This document shows positions 1-7,791 of a stretch of DNA of 64,000 bases, in pieces. The position numbers were made by a program, and so were the translations under genes. This DNA comes from Phenylobacterium deserti (GTDB taxonomy: Bacteria > Pseudomonadota > Alphaproteobacteria > Caulobacterales > Caulobacteraceae). The stretch covers positions 1 through 64,000 of the forward strand of contig CALQQB010000009.1 of assembly GCA_943332615.1 (NCBI GenBank), written 5' to 3'. Below the pieces are notes generated by a model. That model was given only the letters and a program-made list of their open reading frames with translations, was not told where the DNA came from and ran no database searches. Each line of letters begins with the position of its first letter. Position 1 is the first letter of the stretch.

Positions 1-921
1 GAGACCTCCGACGACGCCGCCGTATGGCGGCTGAACGACACCCAGGCCTTGGTCGCCACCACCGACTTCTTCATGCCCGTGGTCGATGACCCCTTCGACT
101 TCGGCCGGATCGCGGCCACCAACGCGCTGTCGGACGTCTACGCCATGGGCGGGACGCCGATCTTCGCCCTGGCCATCGTCGGCATGCCGGTGGCGAAGCT
201 CAGCGTCGAGACCATCGGCCAGATCCTGGCCGGCGGCGCCTCGGTCTGCGCCGCCGCGGGCGTGCCGGTCGCGGGCGGCCACTCCATCGACAGCGTCGAG
301 CCGATCTACGGCCTTGTGGCCCTGGGCCTCGTCCACCCCGACCGCGTGCTCACCAACCGCGGCGGCCGCGCCGGCGACGTGCTGATCCTCACCAAAGCCC
401 TGGGCGTCGGCGTGCTCTCGGCCGCCTTCAAGCAGGACCGCCTGGACCCCGCCGGCTATGCCGCCCTGATCGCATCGACCACCCAGCTGAACGTCCTGGG
501 CCGCGACCTGGGCCAGATGCCCGGCGTCCACGCCGTCACCGACGTCACCGGCTTCGGCCTGATCGGCCATGCGCTGGAGATGGCGAGCGGTTCCGGCCTC
601 GTCGCCGAGCTCGACGCCGAGGCCCCACCGCTGCTGGCCGGCGTCGAAGCCCTGGTCCGCGCCGGCGTCCGCACCGGCGCCTCGACCCGCAACTGGGACA
701 GCTATGGCGCGAAGGTCGAAGACACCCTGGGCGTCCCCGACTGGCGCCGCGACCTCCTCACCGACCCCCAGACCAGCGGCGGCCTGCTGATCGCCGTGGC
801 GCCGGAGGCGGCCGAAGCGGTCCTGTCCGCGGCGCGCGCTGCGGGCTTCCACCACACGGAGGTTGTCGGCCGCCTGAGCAGCCGCGCGGCGGCAGCCAGC
901 CCGGCGGTGCGGCTGGTCTAG
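1..921 (+). CDS. selD: Selenide, water dikinase (SelD), 5'-truncated by window edge
   Basis: SelD makes selenophosphate from selenide and ATP, the selenium donor for selenocysteine and selenouridine. The frame is open from base 1 and reads through DDAAVWRLND, FFMPVVDDPFDFGRIAA and NALSDVYAMGG, the typical SelD/PurM-type N-terminal region, then continues to the C-terminal DPQTSGGLL motif. The N-terminal segment with the catalytic Cys/Sec and Lys lies before the window, so it cannot be said whether this SelD is itself a selenoprotein. A TTG at 49 is an internal codon, not the start. The opposite-strand gene at 968-1474 ends 46 bp downstream. The family assignment is firm. Confidence 0.95.
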   Translation, partial: ETSDDAAVWRLNDTQALVATTDFFMPVVDDPFDFGRIAATNALSDVYAMGGTPIFALAIVGMPVAKLSVETIGQILAGGASVCAAAGVPVAGGHSIDSVEPIYGLVALGLVHPDRVLTNRGGRAGDVLILTKALGVGVLSAAFKQDRLDPAGYAALIASTTQLNVLGRDLGQMPGVHAVTDVTGFGLIGHALEMASGSGLVAELDAEAPPLLAGVEALVRAGVRTGASTRNWDSYGAKVEDTLGVPDWRRDLLTDPQTSGGLLIAVAPEAAEAVLSAARAAGFHHTEVVGRLSSRAAAASPAVRLV

Positions 922-967
922 ATCGGACCGGAATCACCACAAACCGCACGGACCTGGACAGGCATCA

Positions 968-1474
968 TCAACCTGCAATCGGGAGAAGGTGTTTGCTGTG
1001 CCTTCGCAGGGGCGCCAACACCTGCTCAAGGGGTCGCCCCGCCAAGTCGAGGCGCGCGAACTCGACCTGAGCCATCTCGTGTTCCACCATGAAATCGCAG
1101 ACGGCTGCCTCGTCCGCGCGACCTCGGGAGCGGGCTGCATCGCCGTAGCGACCGTAGAGGCTGGCGAACACGGTCTCGATCCCGTCCGCCAGACTCCTCA
1201 TCTTGTCACCCCAGTCGGAGGACTGTGCTTGTGCGAAGCCCAGGCCACGCTCGCGCAAGGCGGCGGGTTCCACCACGCTCACGCCAGCCGAGAGCAGGTG
1301 GGGCCTTAGCCACGCCTTAGTTTCTGTCTCAAGCTGGAGGAGGTGCGCGATCTTGAGGCGCTCAAACGGGTCTTCGGTCGTCTCGAGCAGTCCCGAGTAG
1401 AAGGCTTCACCCAAGATTTCGCCCTGGTAGAACTCCTTCAGACCTTCGCGATAATCATAGGTCCGCGTGTCCAT
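968..1474 (-). CDS. Ferritin-like conserved hypothetical protein
   Basis: A 168-residue protein starting MDTRTYDYREG. The sequence is predicted helical, with acidic/histidine motifs spaced as in ferritin-like four-helix proteins: FYQGEILGEAF near the N-terminus, HLLQLETE near residue 45, and FMVEHEMAQVEFARLDL near residue 130. This suggests, but does not prove, a ferritin-like fold with a possible metal site. No signal peptide or membrane segment is visible. An upstream in-frame ATG at 1498 would add eight residues; the start at 1474 is preferred because the conserved-looking sequence begins there. It converges with selD. Function unknown. Confidence 0.7.
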   Translation of the reverse strand: MDTRTYDYREGLKEFYQGEILGEAFYSGLLETTEDPFERLKIAHLLQLETETKAWLRPHLLSAGVSVVEPAALRERGLGFAQAQSSDWGDKMRSLADGIETVFASLYGRYGDAARSRGRADEAAVCDFMVEHEMAQVEFARLDLAGRPLEQVLAPLRRHSKHLLPIAG

Positions 1475-1840
1475 CTTTAGCTCCCGACGCCCCACCACCG
1501 CTCTGTTCAGCTCAGGTGACTTATCACGTACGCCGTCAAGTTCCGATCTATACTAATTCCCTTTAAGTTTCACCACAGCGCGCCCACGGCCGCGCGCCGA
1601 GGGGCTGGATGCGGTCTGGCTCGGCGATGAGGCGGTTCCAGGAACAACAAGGTCGGATCGTGCGAACCCCGCCGCAGGTCCGAGGAAGAAGAACAGAATT
1701 GCTGGCGTCGTCAGAAGCGCGAAGCCGGGGCCGAAATCGAACATATGTCACCGGGGAACCGAAGCGCGTCCTCAGTCACCTCGACCGTGACATCCTTCCA
1801 GCCTATTGTGATGATGGGTTTCATAGTGAACGGTTGTGGC
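1475..1840. other. Non-coding interval upstream of the LysR gene
   Basis: This stretch of about 366 bp separates two divergent genes. Open frames exist on both strands, but their codon use is not like the flanking genes and their translations are Arg/Ser-rich with no recognisable family. It should carry the promoters of both neighbours. I see no clear operator or hairpin in it. Confidence 0.5.
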
Positions 1841-2713
1841 ATGCCCCACCGCTTGGTGAACCTCGACATTGAGCTGCTGCGCGCCTTCATCGCCGTTGTT
1901 GAAACCGGTAGCTTCACGAGGGCTGCCGTGCTGCTGGGTCGGACGCAACCAGCGATCAGCCTCCAGATACGGCGCCTGGAAGATCAACTGAGCGCGCCAC
2001 TGATCGATCGCGCAGGCAAGGTCGCGAGCGTGACAATCGAGGGCGCTGGCTTGCTGCCACAGGCGAGGCGATTGCTCAGGTTGCATGATGAGATCGTCGC
2101 GAGCCTTGGCGAGGGCGATCTTGAAGGCGAGGTCCGGTTCGGCGCTCCGGAAGACATCGCAACGCTGCACCTGCCGGCTATTCTGGGGGCTTTCGCCCGC
2201 AGCCATCCGCGCATCACGCTCGCGGTGACGGCGGACTACACTGCAAACCTGTTGGACCAACTGTCCCGAGGCCTGCTGGATCTCGCGCTCATCAAACGCG
2301 AACCGGTCGGCCCCGAGCTGGGGGTTCGTGTTTGGCGCGAGCCCTTGGTCTGGGTCACGCTGGACGCCGCGATCCTTGAGGCGCTACCCCTGCCGCTGAT
2401 TATTGCGCCAGCGCCCGACATCTATCGCAAACGGGCTCTGGCGGCCCTGCAGGACGCGGACATTCCCTTCCGCGCCGCCTTCACCTCGCCCAGTCTCGCG
2501 GGCCAGATGGCGGCCCTGCGTGCTGGGCTCGGCGTCGGCGTGCTGCCGCTCGCCATGGCTCCGCGCGAACTCATCGTCATCGGCGACCCGTTGCCGAAGC
2601 TTGCCGACAGCGAAATCGCCCTGGTGACTGCGCGTGGGGCGGCAGATGGCCCAGCCAAGCTGCTGGCCCAGGAAGTTCTGCGCGCGCTAGAGCGGGGCCT
2701 TACAGCGCAGTGA
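1841..2713 (+). CDS. LysR-family transcriptional regulator
   Basis: A 290-residue regulator. The N-terminal winged helix-turn-helix (about residues 5-63) contains AFIAVVETGSFTRAA and GRTQPAISLQIRRLE, typical of LysR proteins. The rest is a substrate-binding-like effector domain (about 90-290), with VRFGAPEDIA marking its start. The open frame extends 32 codons upstream, but MPHRLVNLDIELL at 1841 is where family similarity begins. The Shine-Dalgarno is weak. The gene stands alone: a divergent ferritin-like gene lies upstream, and 558 bp separate it from the next clear gene downstream. Target genes cannot be deduced; the stress cluster at 3.2 kb is a possibility only by proximity. Confidence 0.9.
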   Translation: MPHRLVNLDIELLRAFIAVVETGSFTRAAVLLGRTQPAISLQIRRLEDQLSAPLIDRAGKVASVTIEGAGLLPQARRLLRLHDEIVASLGEGDLEGEVRFGAPEDIATLHLPAILGAFARSHPRITLAVTADYTANLLDQLSRGLLDLALIKREPVGPELGVRVWREPLVWVTLDAAILEALPLPLIIAPAPDIYRKRALAALQDADIPFRAAFTSPSLAGQMAALRAGLGVGVLPLAMAPRELIVIGDPLPKLADSEIALVTARGAADGPAKLLAQEVLRALERGLTAQ

Positions 2714-2793
2714 AGCGCAACAGCGTGCAGCCAGAGCCGGCGCTCAAAGATCTCTGCCATCCTCTCAGCCTGAAATGCACTCTCGACTTCCAT

Positions 2794-2823
2794 AAGCGAT
2801 GGTTATGAACCGTATCATCGCTT
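2794..2823. promoter_or_regulatory. 8-bp perfect inverted repeat downstream of lysR
   Basis: AAGCGATG at 2794-2801 is matched by CATCGCTT at 2816-2823 around a 14-base spacer. It lies about 80 bp after the LysR stop. It could act as a transcription terminator, though there is no T-run, or as a protein-binding site. Confidence 0.35.
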
Positions 2824-3011
2824 CTTATTGGCAATCCGGAGCCGGTTTAGGCACTCTGCAAATGCGGCCCGGGCCCCTCTGGCGATCATTGTGATCGTGA
2901 TGTCGGATCGCATCGGGTGCGCTCGATGATGGGGTTCGGCTTTCCTCTCCCCCTTCGAACACCGACGCCCTAGCGTCGAGCGCGCCCTCCTCGAGAAGGA
3001 GTGGCTCCATA

Positions 3012-3230
3012 ATGTCCATCATACTTGCGCGTCTGCGTCGCCTTCGCCTGCTGGTGCAGGCGGCCTTCACGCCTCCCAAGGTCAGGCGCAACCGCCACGC
3101 CGTTCGCGTTTACCGGCAAGACAGGCCTCCGGGCGCCGGGCTTTGGCGGTTCAGCGGACCGCGGACGCTGCGCCCCTCGATGTGGGGCCGCGACCTCGCC
3201 CTTCAGCCGGCCAGGTCGCGCAGACGCTAG
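3012..3230 (+). CDS. Doubtful small Arg-rich ORF
   Basis: A 72-residue open frame starting MSIILARLRRLRLL. AAGGAG lies about 10 bases before the ATG, which is the main argument for it. The product would be very basic (about one residue in four is Arg), has no recognisable domain, and its third-position GC bias is weaker than in neighbouring genes. It may be spurious or the relic of another gene. The rest of the 2714-3271 interval holds only the inverted repeat at 2794 and no other supportable gene. Confidence 0.25.
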   Translation: MSIILARLRRLRLLVQAAFTPPKVRRNRHAVRVYRQDRPPGAGLWRFSGPRTLRPSMWGRDLALQPARSRRR

Positions 3231-3271
3231 CCAACTATCCATCAACAATCTGAACCGCTCACGAGGCGCCA

Positions 3272-3742
3272 ATGACATTTGCTGCTCAAAAACACCGAAC
3301 TCCACCCGCCATCTCGGCGACCGACGTCTGGACTCCAGGCGATGAGATCGAGATGGACGCGCTCATCGCCGCTTGCGCCCTCGTGGCCCAGGCCGATGGT
3401 TGGGTCACGTCGGAAGAACGCCAGCGCATGATCGAACGCATGCGCAGATCGCCTGCTGTGGCGGTATTCGGCGTTCAAGAAGTTCTGCTTGGGTTCGAGA
3501 CCCTGAACGAACGCTTCGATCGAGATCTCGACGACGGCGTCGCGGCGGCTGAGACGGCGGTTGGACGCCTCGCTGGACGAGCGGGCCCCGCGCGGCTGCT
3601 GGTGGAGACCGCCTGCGCCGTCGCCGAGGCCGACGGGGGCTTCGACGCAGAAGAGCGCGATGTCGTCCTGCGACTTTGCGAACTGTTGGAACTGCCACCT
3701 GCCGCCTTCGACATCGTGGCGGATGAAGGTCGTGCGCCATGA
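3272..3742 (+). CDS. TerB-like tellurite-resistance family protein
   Basis: A 156-residue soluble helical protein of the TerB/TerB-like family, associated with membrane stress and metal or tellurite response. Two similar helical halves are visible: AACALVAQADGWVTSEER (residues 33-50) and CAVAEADGGFDAEERD (115-130). Each has the acidic D-G-x-x-x-x-E-E-like loop expected in TerB metal-binding segments. CGAGG-like Shine-Dalgarno sequence precedes the ATG. Its stop codon overlaps the start of a 62-codon ORF (ATGA at 3739), and a terC gene follows, so TerB and TerC probably act together at the inner membrane. Exact biochemical role unknown. Confidence 0.85.
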   Translation: MTFAAQKHRTPPAISATDVWTPGDEIEMDALIAACALVAQADGWVTSEERQRMIERMRRSPAVAVFGVQEVLLGFETLNERFDRDLDDGVAAAETAVGRLAGRAGPARLLVETACAVAEADGGFDAEERDVVLRLCELLELPPAAFDIVADEGRAP

Positions 3743-3927
3743 GGATCGGGCCTCCCCTCGTATCTCCCTGGGCCGCGGCCTTGTCCCCCCAGCTGACCCA
3801 AACCGTCAGCCAGGCCGCAGGCAACCGCAGCAGCCCGACCGAACGGCGTGTCGAGCCTGTCACCGCCCTTCAAGACCACATGACCTTGCGTCGCGTGAGC
3901 CCTCACACGTTCGACATTCGCGTTTGA
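3739..3927 (+). CDS. Small hypothetical protein coupled to terB
   Basis: A 62-residue ORF whose ATG overlaps the terB stop codon (ATGA), the arrangement expected for translational coupling. Codon use is moderately GC3-biased. The product begins MRIGPPLVSPWAAALSP and ends FDIRV. No domain, signal peptide or clear membrane segment is recognised. It lies in the gap between terB and terC and leaves 25 bp to the terC start. It may be a genuine small protein of the cluster or a chance frame. Confidence 0.4.
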   Translation: MRIGPPLVSPWAAALSPQLTQTVSQAAGNRSSPTERRVEPVTALQDHMTLRRVSPHTFDIRV

Positions 3928-3952
3928 TCACCCGACGCGCACCGGAGCCTAT

Positions 3953-4951
3953 ATGGACTTTCTAACTCAGGATTTTCTGTCAAAGCCGGTCTGGATGTGG
4001 GCGAGTTTCTTCGCCCTCGTGGTCGCGCTGCTGGTGCTCGATCTCGGTGTCTTGCACCGAAAGCACCGCGACATCGGCGTGCGGGAAAGCCTGCTGATGT
4101 CGCTCGGCTATCTGACCCTCGGCGTCGGATTCGGGGGATGGATCTGGTTCACCCTCGGCGCCCAGTCGGGGATCGAGTACCTGACGGGGTTCGTGGTCGA
4201 GAAGAGCCTGGCGATGGACAATGTCTTCGTCATCGCCATGATCTTCGGATACTTCGCCATCCCCCAGAAGTATCAGCACCGGGTGCTGTTCTGGGGCATT
4301 CTGGGCGTCATTGTCCTGCGCGCCATCATGATCGCCGGCGGCGCCGCGCTCGTCGCCGAGTTCTCCTGGCTCCTCTATGTCTTCGCCGCCTTCCTGGTCT
4401 TCACGGGCGTCAAGATGCTCGCCATGGCCGACAAGTCCCACAGCCTGGCCGACAATCCCCTGCTGCGCTTCGTCAGGCGCCGGCTGCGGGTCACCGACGA
4501 CCTGCACGGAGAACGCTTCTTCGTCAGGCTGCCGGATCAAAAGACCGGGCGGCTGGCGACCTATGTAACGCCCGTGTTCATGGCCTTGCTGCTTATCGAG
4601 ATCGCCGACGTCATCTTTGCGGTGGATTCGGTTCCGGCGATCTTCGCGATCACCACTGACCCCTACATCATCTATACTTCCAATATCTTCGCGATCCTTG
4701 GCCTGCGCGCGCTCTATTTCGCCCTGGCGGCCATCATCCATCGCTTCGCCTACCTCAAGCAGGCTTTGGCCGTGCTGCTGATCTTCATCGGCTCGAAGAT
4801 CTTCGTCGCTGACCTGCTCGGGTGGGAGAAGTTTCCGGCCGGGGTTTCGCTGGGCGTGACCTTCGCCATCCTCGCCGGGGGGATCGCCTGGTCACTCTGG
4901 CGAACCCGCCCGGGCGTCCCTGCGACAGTCCCGCCGGCAGCTCATTCCTAG
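3953..4951 (+). CDS. TerC/Alx family integral membrane protein
   Basis: A 332-residue polytopic inner-membrane protein of the TerC family; Alx and other members are linked to alkaline, manganese and tellurite stress. About eight or nine hydrophobic segments are visible. Signature acidic membrane motifs are present: SLAMDNVFVIAMIF near residue 85 and EIADVIFAVDSVPAIFAI near 215, whose intramembrane Asp/Glu residues are thought to bind cations. GGAGCC lies 4 bases before the ATG. The gene is followed after 18 bp by a BI-1 family gene on the same strand. TerB, TerC, BI-1 and a zinc-ribbon protein form one likely operon. Confidence 0.93.
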   Translation: MDFLTQDFLSKPVWMWASFFALVVALLVLDLGVLHRKHRDIGVRESLLMSLGYLTLGVGFGGWIWFTLGAQSGIEYLTGFVVEKSLAMDNVFVIAMIFGYFAIPQKYQHRVLFWGILGVIVLRAIMIAGGAALVAEFSWLLYVFAAFLVFTGVKMLAMADKSHSLADNPLLRFVRRRLRVTDDLHGERFFVRLPDQKTGRLATYVTPVFMALLLIEIADVIFAVDSVPAIFAITTDPYIIYTSNIFAILGLRALYFALAAIIHRFAYLKQALAVLLIFIGSKIFVADLLGWEKFPAGVSLGVTFAILAGGIAWSLWRTRPGVPATVPPAAHS

Positions 4952-4969
4952 CCCTTGAAGGGAGCTCCC

Positions 4970-5713
4970 ATGGAAAAGTTGAATCCGACCCTGGACCACG
5001 CCCTGGCCCAGCCCAACATGGCGATCGACGCCGGGCTGCGTGGGTTCATGCTCGGCGTCTACAACAAGATGGCCCTCGGCCTTCTGGTCTCGGCTGGCCT
5101 GGCCTGGACCACGTCCTCCTGGGCGCCGGCGCGCAACGCCCTGTTCATCGTCTCGGACGGTCGTCTCTCAGGCTACACCCTGGCGGGCACGATCCTCGTG
5201 TTCGCGCCGCTCGTGGTCCTCTTGGGCTCGGCCTTCCTGATGCGAAACGCTTCTGGAAGGAGCGCCAGCGCTCTCTACTGGACGGTCGTGGCCCTGATCG
5301 GCGCATCGTTCGGGGCGCTGGCCTTGCGGTACACAGGTCAGAGCCTCGCCTCGACGTTCCTGGTCACCGCCACAGCCTTTGGCGCGCTTAGCCTCTATGG
5401 CTACACCACGAAGCGGGACCTGAGCGGCATCGGCGCCTTCCTGATTATGGGCGTCGTCGGTCTGCTTATCGCCAGTCTGGTCAACCTGGTGCTGCAGTCA
5501 TCGCTGTTGATGCTGATGATCAGCGGCGTCGGCGTACTCATTTTCGCCGGATTGACGGCTCATGACACCCAACGCTTGAAGCTGACCTACTACCAGCTCG
5601 GCGGCGACAAGGCCGCGCTGGGCTCCGCCACCAGCTTTGGCGCCCTGAGCCTCTACCTCGACTTCGTGAACCTGTTCCAGTTTCTGCTGGCCTTCCTTGG
5701 CCAGCGGCGCTGA
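4970..5713 (+). CDS. Bax inhibitor-1/YccA family membrane protein
   Basis: A 247-residue protein with seven predicted hydrophobic helices, typical of the BI-1 (UPF0005, YccA/YbhL) family of pH-sensitive calcium-leak or protease-modulating membrane proteins. Recognisable stretches are MLGVYNKMALGLLVSAGLAW after a short soluble N-terminus, and GLTAHDTQRLK plus the C-terminal ALSLYLDFVNLFQFLL, where the acidic residues conserved in the family occur. The ATG at 4970 is preferred over an in-frame ATG at 4955 because GAAGGGAG lies properly spaced before it. It sits 18 bp after terC and 24 bp before a zf-TFIIB gene, so co-transcription is likely. Confidence 0.92.
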   Translation: MEKLNPTLDHALAQPNMAIDAGLRGFMLGVYNKMALGLLVSAGLAWTTSSWAPARNALFIVSDGRLSGYTLAGTILVFAPLVVLLGSAFLMRNASGRSASALYWTVVALIGASFGALALRYTGQSLASTFLVTATAFGALSLYGYTTKRDLSGIGAFLIMGVVGLLIASLVNLVLQSSLLMLMISGVGVLIFAGLTAHDTQRLKLTYYQLGGDKAALGSATSFGALSLYLDFVNLFQFLLAFLGQRR

Positions 5714-5737
5714 CGCTTTTTCCTGGGAGATGAAACG

Positions 5738-6028
5738 ATGCCGCTGCTGATGTGCCCCAATGACAATGCCTCGATGACGACCGTTAACCGCGACGGGGTC
5801 GAGTTCGACATGTGCCCCTCCTGTCGCGGCGTCTGGCTGGACCGCGGCGAACTGGAGAAACTCATATCCGCCGGAGAGGCGCTGGAGCGTCAGGCGCCAC
5901 CTGCGCCCGGCTATCCGCGACCCGTCCACCAGGGTGAATACCGTTCGGAGAATCCAGGCCGATACGATCGCGACGACGACGGCTATCGCAAGAAGAAGCG
6001 TCGCGACTTCTTCGACATTTTTGATTGA
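5738..6028 (+). CDS. zf-TFIIB (zinc-ribbon) domain protein
   Basis: A 96-residue protein with an N-terminal zf-TFIIB domain: CPND at residues 6-9, then CPSCRGVWLDRGELEKL from residue 26. The second zinc-ligand pair (C26, C29) is intact; in the first pair only C6 is a Cys, and residue 9 is Asp. The C-terminal tail (about 60-96) is Pro/Arg/Tyr-rich and then highly charged, ending RRDFFDIFD. The ATG follows GGGAGATGAAACG. As the last gene of the TerB-TerC-BI-1 cluster it may regulate or assist it, but no function is established. Confidence 0.85.
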   Translation: MPLLMCPNDNASMTTVNRDGVEFDMCPSCRGVWLDRGELEKLISAGEALERQAPPAPGYPRPVHQGEYRSENPGRYDRDDDGYRKKKRRDFFDIFD

Positions 6029-6038
6029 TGCACCGCCG

Positions 6039-6146
6039 ATGGCTCTGCTTTTCCAGCACGACCGCCTCATCCTGCGGCGACCGGACGGTTGGCATCTGCA
6101 TCTGCGCGACGGCGATGTGCTGTAGGCTGTCGCGTCCTATACCTAG
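6039..6146 (+). pseudogene. Relic of dihydroorotase (pyrC) N-terminus
   Basis: Right after the zf-TFIIB gene a short frame starts at ATG 6039 and reads LILRRPDGWHLHLRDGDVL before TAG at 6123-6125. RRPDxWHLHLRDGD is the hallmark N-terminal motif of class II dihydroorotases (PyrC), with the HxH zinc ligands. Beyond the stop the same frame continues AVASYT and then meets a second stop at 6144, matching the following PyrC segment (DxLxxVxxYT). Similarity ends there and glpK follows on the other strand. So only about 35 codons of a pyrC gene remain, broken by two stops. I infer deletion of the remainder. Confidence 0.7.
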
Positions 6147-6199
6147 CTCCGCCCTGGCATGCGTGGTTTCGGCCTCAACGGGTTGACTGAGCTTTCCGC

Positions 6200-7687
6200 T
6201 TAAGACCGCACCCGCCTCACCGCATCCAGCCAGCGTCCATAGGCCCGCTCGCGGCGGTCGCTGGCGAGCGCCGGCGTGTACCCTTCGGTCTTAGGGCGCG
6301 CGCCGGCCGCCTCGAGCACGTCGCGATACACCCCGGCCCCCACGCCCGCGAACAGCGCCGCGCCCAGGGCCGTGGTCTCCTGATAGGTCGCCCGACAGAC
6401 CCCGACGCCGGTCAGGTCCGCCAGCCTCTGGCTGAACCAGGCGCTGCGCGACATGCCCCCGTCGATCCGCAGTTCGACCTCGCCGGCAAAGGCCCGTGGC
6501 GCGTCGGCCCGCATCGCCTCGATCAGGTCGCGGGTCTGCAGCGCGCAGGCGTCGAAAGCGGCGCGCGCGATCTCGGCCAGCCCCGCGTCCCGCGTCAGCC
6601 CGAACAGCGCGCCACGGGCGTTGGCGTCCCACCACGGCGCGCCCAGCCCCGTGAACGCCGGCACCAGCACCACGCCCAGCTCGTCATTGGCCTGCGCCGC
6701 CAGCGCCTCGGCCGCCTGCGGCCCGCCTTCGATCCCCAGGCCCTCGCCCAGCCACTGGATCGCGGCGCCGGCGATGAAGATCGCGCCCTCCAGCGCATAG
6801 GTGGTCCGCCCCCCGACCCGCGCCGCCACCGTGGTCAGCAGCCGCGCCTGCGACACCGGCGCCGCCTCGCCGGTGTTGAGCAGCATGAAGCAGCCGGTGC
6901 CGTAGGTGGCCTTCATCTCGCCGGGCCGCACGCAGCCCTGCCCCATCAGCGCCGCCTGCTGGTCCCCGGCCACGCCGCGGATCGGGACCGGCGACCCCAG
7001 CACCGAGGTCTCGCCATAGTCTCCGGCGCAGTCGTGCACCTCCGGCAGCATCCCCAGCGGCACGTTCAGCATCGCGCCCATCTCCGCCGACCAGTCCCCG
7101 GCCCGGATGTCGTACAGCAGGGTGCGCGAGGCGTTGGTGGCGTCGGTGGCGTGGACCCGGCCCCCGGTCAGCTTCCAGATCACCCAGGCGTCGATGGTGC
7201 CGGCCAGCAGTTCGCCCGCCACCGCCGCCGCCCGCGCGCCCACCACATTGTCCAGCAGCCACGCCAGCTTGGTCCCGGAGAAATAGGGGTCGAGCAGCAG
7301 GCCGGTGATCTGCGTCACCCGCGCCTCCCGCCCCGCGTCCCGCAGCTTGGCGCAAAGGGGCTCGGTGCGCCGGTCCTGCCAGACGATGGCGTTGTGGATC
7401 GGCCGGCCCGTGGCCTTTTCCCACACCACGATCGTCTCGCGCTGGTTGGTGATCCCGATGGCGGCGACCTCGCCGGCGGTGCGGCCCGAAGTCTCCAGCG
7501 CCGCCTTCAGCACCGCCACCGAGGCCTCGAAGATTTCCTCCGCGTCGTGCTCGACCCAGCCGTCCCGCGGATAGGTCTGGCGCAACGGCCGCCCGGCCTC
7601 GGCCAGCGCCGTCCCATCGGCGGCGAACAGGATCGCCCGCGTACTGGTGGTGCCCTGGTCCAGCGCCAGGATCAGCGGTGCTGCCAT
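6200..7687 (-). CDS. glpK: Glycerol kinase
   Basis: Phosphorylates glycerol to sn-glycerol 3-phosphate with ATP in the cytoplasm. The 495-residue FGGY-family protein begins MAAPLILALDQGTTSTRAIL, with the phosphate-binding DQGTTS. It contains TNQRETIVVWEKATG, the WQDRRT substrate-site motif, GDQQAALMGQGC and ATYGTGCFMLLNTG, all characteristic of GlpK. The longer frame from 7747 adds 20 residues; the start at 7687 matches the family and has AAGGA about 10 bases upstream. No glpD, glpF or glpR is adjacent. It is divergent from the DUF2336 gene at 7792. Confidence 0.96.
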   Translation of the reverse strand: MAAPLILALDQGTTSTRAILFAADGTALAEAGRPLRQTYPRDGWVEHDAEEIFEASVAVLKAALETSGRTAGEVAAIGITNQRETIVVWEKATGRPIHNAIVWQDRRTEPLCAKLRDAGREARVTQITGLLLDPYFSGTKLAWLLDNVVGARAAAVAGELLAGTIDAWVIWKLTGGRVHATDATNASRTLLYDIRAGDWSAEMGAMLNVPLGMLPEVHDCAGDYGETSVLGSPVPIRGVAGDQQAALMGQGCVRPGEMKATYGTGCFMLLNTGEAAPVSQARLLTTVAARVGGRTTYALEGAIFIAGAAIQWLGEGLGIEGGPQAAEALAAQANDELGVVLVPAFTGLGAPWWDANARGALFGLTRDAGLAEIARAAFDACALQTRDLIEAMRADAPRAFAGEVELRIDGGMSRSAWFSQRLADLTGVGVCRATYQETTALGAALFAGVGAGVYRDVLEAAGARPKTEGYTPALASDRRERAYGRWLDAVRRVRS

Positions 7688-7791
7688 GATGTCGCGTTCC
7701 TTCAATCGAAGCTTAGCCTTAAGCATGTCTTCATCGTGCTCGCCCACATTCAGCCCCAGCCGCGTTCACTTTAGAATGGAGGGATCCGGCG

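Noticed and set aside
1609..1872. 87-codon plus-strand frame upstream of the LysR gene
   Set aside because: Arg/Ser-rich product, overlaps the LysR start in another frame, weak codon bias, no family.
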